A program made the position numbers and the translations under genes. Source: Pseudomonadota bacterium (GTDB lineage: Bacteria; Pseudomonadota; Gammaproteobacteria; Burkholderiales; Burkholderiaceae_D). From it: 9,908 nucleotides of DNA. Below the pieces are notes generated by a model, which saw only the letters and a program-made list of their open reading frames with translations, had not been told where the DNA came from and ran no database searches. Shown piece after piece: positions 6,443-9,908 of this stretch. The stretch covers positions 1 to 9,908 of the forward strand of contig JAEVZY010000292.1 of NCBI GenBank assembly GCA_023392035.1. The letters run 5' to 3'. Position 1 is the first letter of the stretch. Each line of letters opens with the position of its first letter.

Positions 6443-6573
6443 TGGCCGCATTTCCGCCCACTCTGGCGCCATTCCAGCGGTTGCATGCGTCCGCAGCTTT
6501 TCCCGCATTTCCTGTTGCAAAGCGCCGCATTTCGCCACGGCACGACCCGCGCCGGCAAACGAGACCTATATAT

Positions 6574-9237
<2,664 letters not shown>

Positions 9238-9264
9238 CAAGGCGGCGTTGTTGCAGAAGAATCA

Positions 9265-9285
9265 GGGCGCTTCGGCGCCCTTTTT
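9265..9285 (+). terminator. Rho-independent terminator of topB
   Basis: GGGCGC (9265-9270), the stable tetraloop TTCG, and GCGCCC (9275-9280) form a perfect 6-bp stem, extended by an A-T pair, followed directly by TTTTT (9281-9285). It starts 27 nt after the topB stop codon. Confidence 0.93.
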
Positions 9286-9345
9286 CATTGGTGCATCGCC
9301 ACCGCGGCCCCTGCCGGATGCGGCCTGACGGAACTCAACCGCGAA

Positions 9346-9374
9346 ATTGGTTTGTCAAAATGGCAGGAACCAAT
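9346..9374. promoter_or_regulatory. Candidate operator: ATTGGTT-N15-AACCAAT
   Basis: Perfect 7-bp inverted arms ATTGGTT (9346-9352) and AACCAAT (9368-9374) are separated by 15 nt, placing their centres 22 bp apart, about two helical turns, as expected for a dimer binding one face of DNA. It lies about 100 bp before the lipoprotein start, with TTGACT (9379-9384, a -35-like hexamer) immediately after, though no good -10 follows at 16-18 nt. A regulator cannot be named from sequence. Confidence 0.45.
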
Positions 9375-9403
9375 GACCTTGACTGACTTCTATCAGATGC
9401 GCA

Positions 9404-9420
9404 TGCGGGCGGCTCCCGCA
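9404..9420. repeat. Hairpin TGCGGG-CGGCT-CCCGCA in the lipoprotein leader
   Basis: Perfect 6-bp arms flank a 5-base loop. No T run follows, so it is not an intrinsic terminator. If the promoter lies upstream, this would be a 5'-leader hairpin about 50 nt before the start codon. Confidence 0.4.
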
Positions 9421-9460
9421 GATCATCGCAGCGCCGATGACGTGTCTACAACCCTCTCCA

Positions 9461-9465
9461 AGGAG
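9461..9465 (+). promoter_or_regulatory. Shine-Dalgarno site of the lipoprotein gene
   Basis: AGGAG with a 6-nt spacer to the ATG at 9472 is the clearest ribosome site on the plus strand of this window. It decides against an in-frame start 40 codons upstream. Confidence 0.88.
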
Positions 9466-9471
9466 CAAAAG

Positions 9472-9834
9472 ATGAACATGAAATGGGTACTTCCTATTGC
9501 CTGCGTAGTTGCCTTGGCGGCCTGTCAATCCAGCGGCAGATCCAGCAGCAGCATGGGCAGCTCGGGCAGCGCGCCCGCCACCAGCTCGGGAACGGCGGGC
9601 TCTTCGAGCGGTTATGGTTCGGGCTCTTCGATGGGTTCGGGATCTTCGATGGGTTCGGGCTCCAGCTCCTCGGGCTCCAGCACCAGCCCGGGCATGACTT
9701 CGAGCGACAAGGCCAATCCGAATGCCAACCCTGCTTCGGCCAATCCGGAACCGGGTGAAGCCCAGGGCAAGGAACGTGGCAGCAATCCCGCCTTGAACAC
9801 CGGCCCGACCACCTCGGGTACGACCACCAAGTAA
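9472..9834 (+). CDS. Small Ser/Gly-rich lipoprotein, function unknown
   Basis: A 120-residue predicted lipoprotein. The signal peptide is short (MNMKWVLPIACVVALAAC) and ends in a lipobox LAAC, with Cys18 as the acylated residue; Gln at +2 favours the outer membrane by the E. coli rule. The mature part is low complexity: residues about 19-75 are mostly Ser and Gly, including two identical SSMGSG units encoded by an 18-bp tandem repeat, and about 76-120 are rich in Asn, Pro, Ala and Thr (ANPNANPASANPEPGEAQ). No folded domain or enzyme motif is visible. The composition suggests a flexible surface or periplasmic tether. The start is fixed by AGGAG and the signal peptide. It stands alone between the topB terminator and a downstream hairpin, so it is probably a single-gene transcript. 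Family unrecognised. Confidence 0.85.
   Translation: MNMKWVLPIACVVALAACQSSGRSSSSMGSSGSAPATSSGTAGSSSGYGSGSSMGSGSSMGSGSSSSGSSTSPGMTSSDKANPNANPASANPEPGEAQGKERGSNPALNTGPTTSGTTTK
9625..9660 (+). repeat. Two-copy 18-bp tandem repeat inside the lipoprotein gene
   Basis: TCTTCGATGGGTTCGGG plus A or C is present at 9625-9642 and 9643-9660, encoding SSMGSG twice. Because 18 bp is a multiple of three, copy-number changes would keep the frame and alter only the length of the Ser/Gly linker. Confidence 0.9.
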
Positions 9835-9841
9835 GTCTCAT

Positions 9842-9905
9842 GCCGCCCCGCATGCGCGAGCGGCGCATGCGGGCAGGCGGCCGCCAGTTTCTTCCCGTAT
9901 TTTTA
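9842..9905 (+). terminator. Long hairpin after the lipoprotein gene, probable terminator
   Basis: CCCGCATGCGC (9847-9857) and GCGCATGCGGG (9863-9873) form a perfect 11-bp stem around GAGCG. GCCGC (9842-9846) can extend it with GCGGC (9877-9881) across a 3-nt bulge. It begins 8 nt after the stop codon. The following T-rich stretch (TTTCTT at 9888-9893, then ATTTTT at 9899-9904) is displaced from the stem, so termination may be inefficient or involve the second palindrome GGCGGCCGCC (9876-9885). Confidence 0.55.
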
Positions 9906-9908
9906 CTA

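Larger units (their letters stand above)
6249..6573. other. Gene-free smg-topB interval with several symmetrical elements
   Basis: This 325-bp stretch has no coding frame I can support. An in-frame extension of topB upstream (from 6442) has none of the family's sequence. In order it holds the end of the smg tandem repeat, a perfect 12-bp palindrome GAAGCGCGCTTC (6320-6331), a GC hairpin (6392-6407), a candidate promoter (6413-6442) overlapping the GATAA/TTATC inverted repeat, and a leader of about 125 nt to topB. No intrinsic terminator for smg is seen. Confidence 0.6.

Noticed and set aside
9330..9357. GGAAC followed by GTCAAA as an ECF-sigma promoter for the lipoprotein gene
   Set aside because: The gap between GGAAC and GTC is 19 nt, about 2-3 nt more than usual for such promoters.
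9352..9471. N-terminally longer version of the lipoprotein
   Set aside because: The 40 added residues would bury the lipoprotein signal peptide inside the protein, and AGGAG is correctly placed only for the ATG at 9472.

Overview
This is an ordinary chromosomal segment of a GC-rich betaproteobacterium. The gene set (fmt, def, a LysM exported protein, dprA, smg, and a long topB with zinc ribbons and a Lys/Ala tail) and the protein sequences suggest the Oxalobacteraceae (Herbaspirillum/Collimonas-like). That placement is inferred from memory of family sequences; no search was run. I see no insertion sequence, prophage, CRISPR array, tRNA or rRNA, and the genes look alike in composition.

Layout. 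Bases 1-1139 hold an ornithine aminotransferase gene (rocD) on the minus strand, cut by the left edge. It is divergent from an Lrp/AsnC-type regulator (1272-1745), with a 132-bp shared control region carrying candidate operator repeats. The regulator gene converges on, and overlaps by 38 bp, fmt (1708-2688), which follows def (2685-3218) on the minus strand with an ATGA overlap. Def and Fmt remove and add the formyl group used in bacterial translation initiation. Divergent from def, the plus strand carries lysM (3341-4459) and, 17 bp on, dprA (4477-5601). Then come smg (5778-6248), a 325-bp gene-free stretch with palindromes and a candidate promoter, and topB (6574-9237), closed by a textbook intrinsic terminator (9265-9285). 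A small Ser/Gly-rich lipoprotein gene (9472-9834) follows, preceded by a symmetrical inverted repeat and followed by a strong hairpin.

How the genes fit together. rocD and its neighbour regulator look like a self-contained ornithine/arginine catabolic switch. def-fmt is a translational-formylation operon. lysM-dprA-smg-topB puts a predicted envelope protein, a DNA-uptake/recombination mediator, a conserved protein of unknown function and a type IA topoisomerase on one strand. dprA-smg beside def-fmt is an old proteobacterial arrangement (in E. coli the smf-smg-yrdD side faces def-fmt), so the linkage is ancestral and need not mean one pathway.

I did not find a convincing undescribed system. 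The points most worth a second look are the Fmt C-terminus encoded antisense to the regulator's 3' end, the histone-H1-like tail of TopB, the candidate operators at 1190-1262, 6426-6440 and 9346-9374, the tandem duplication across the smg stop codon, and the repeat-bearing lipoprotein. Promoter and operator calls are by eye and are weak unless stated otherwise.
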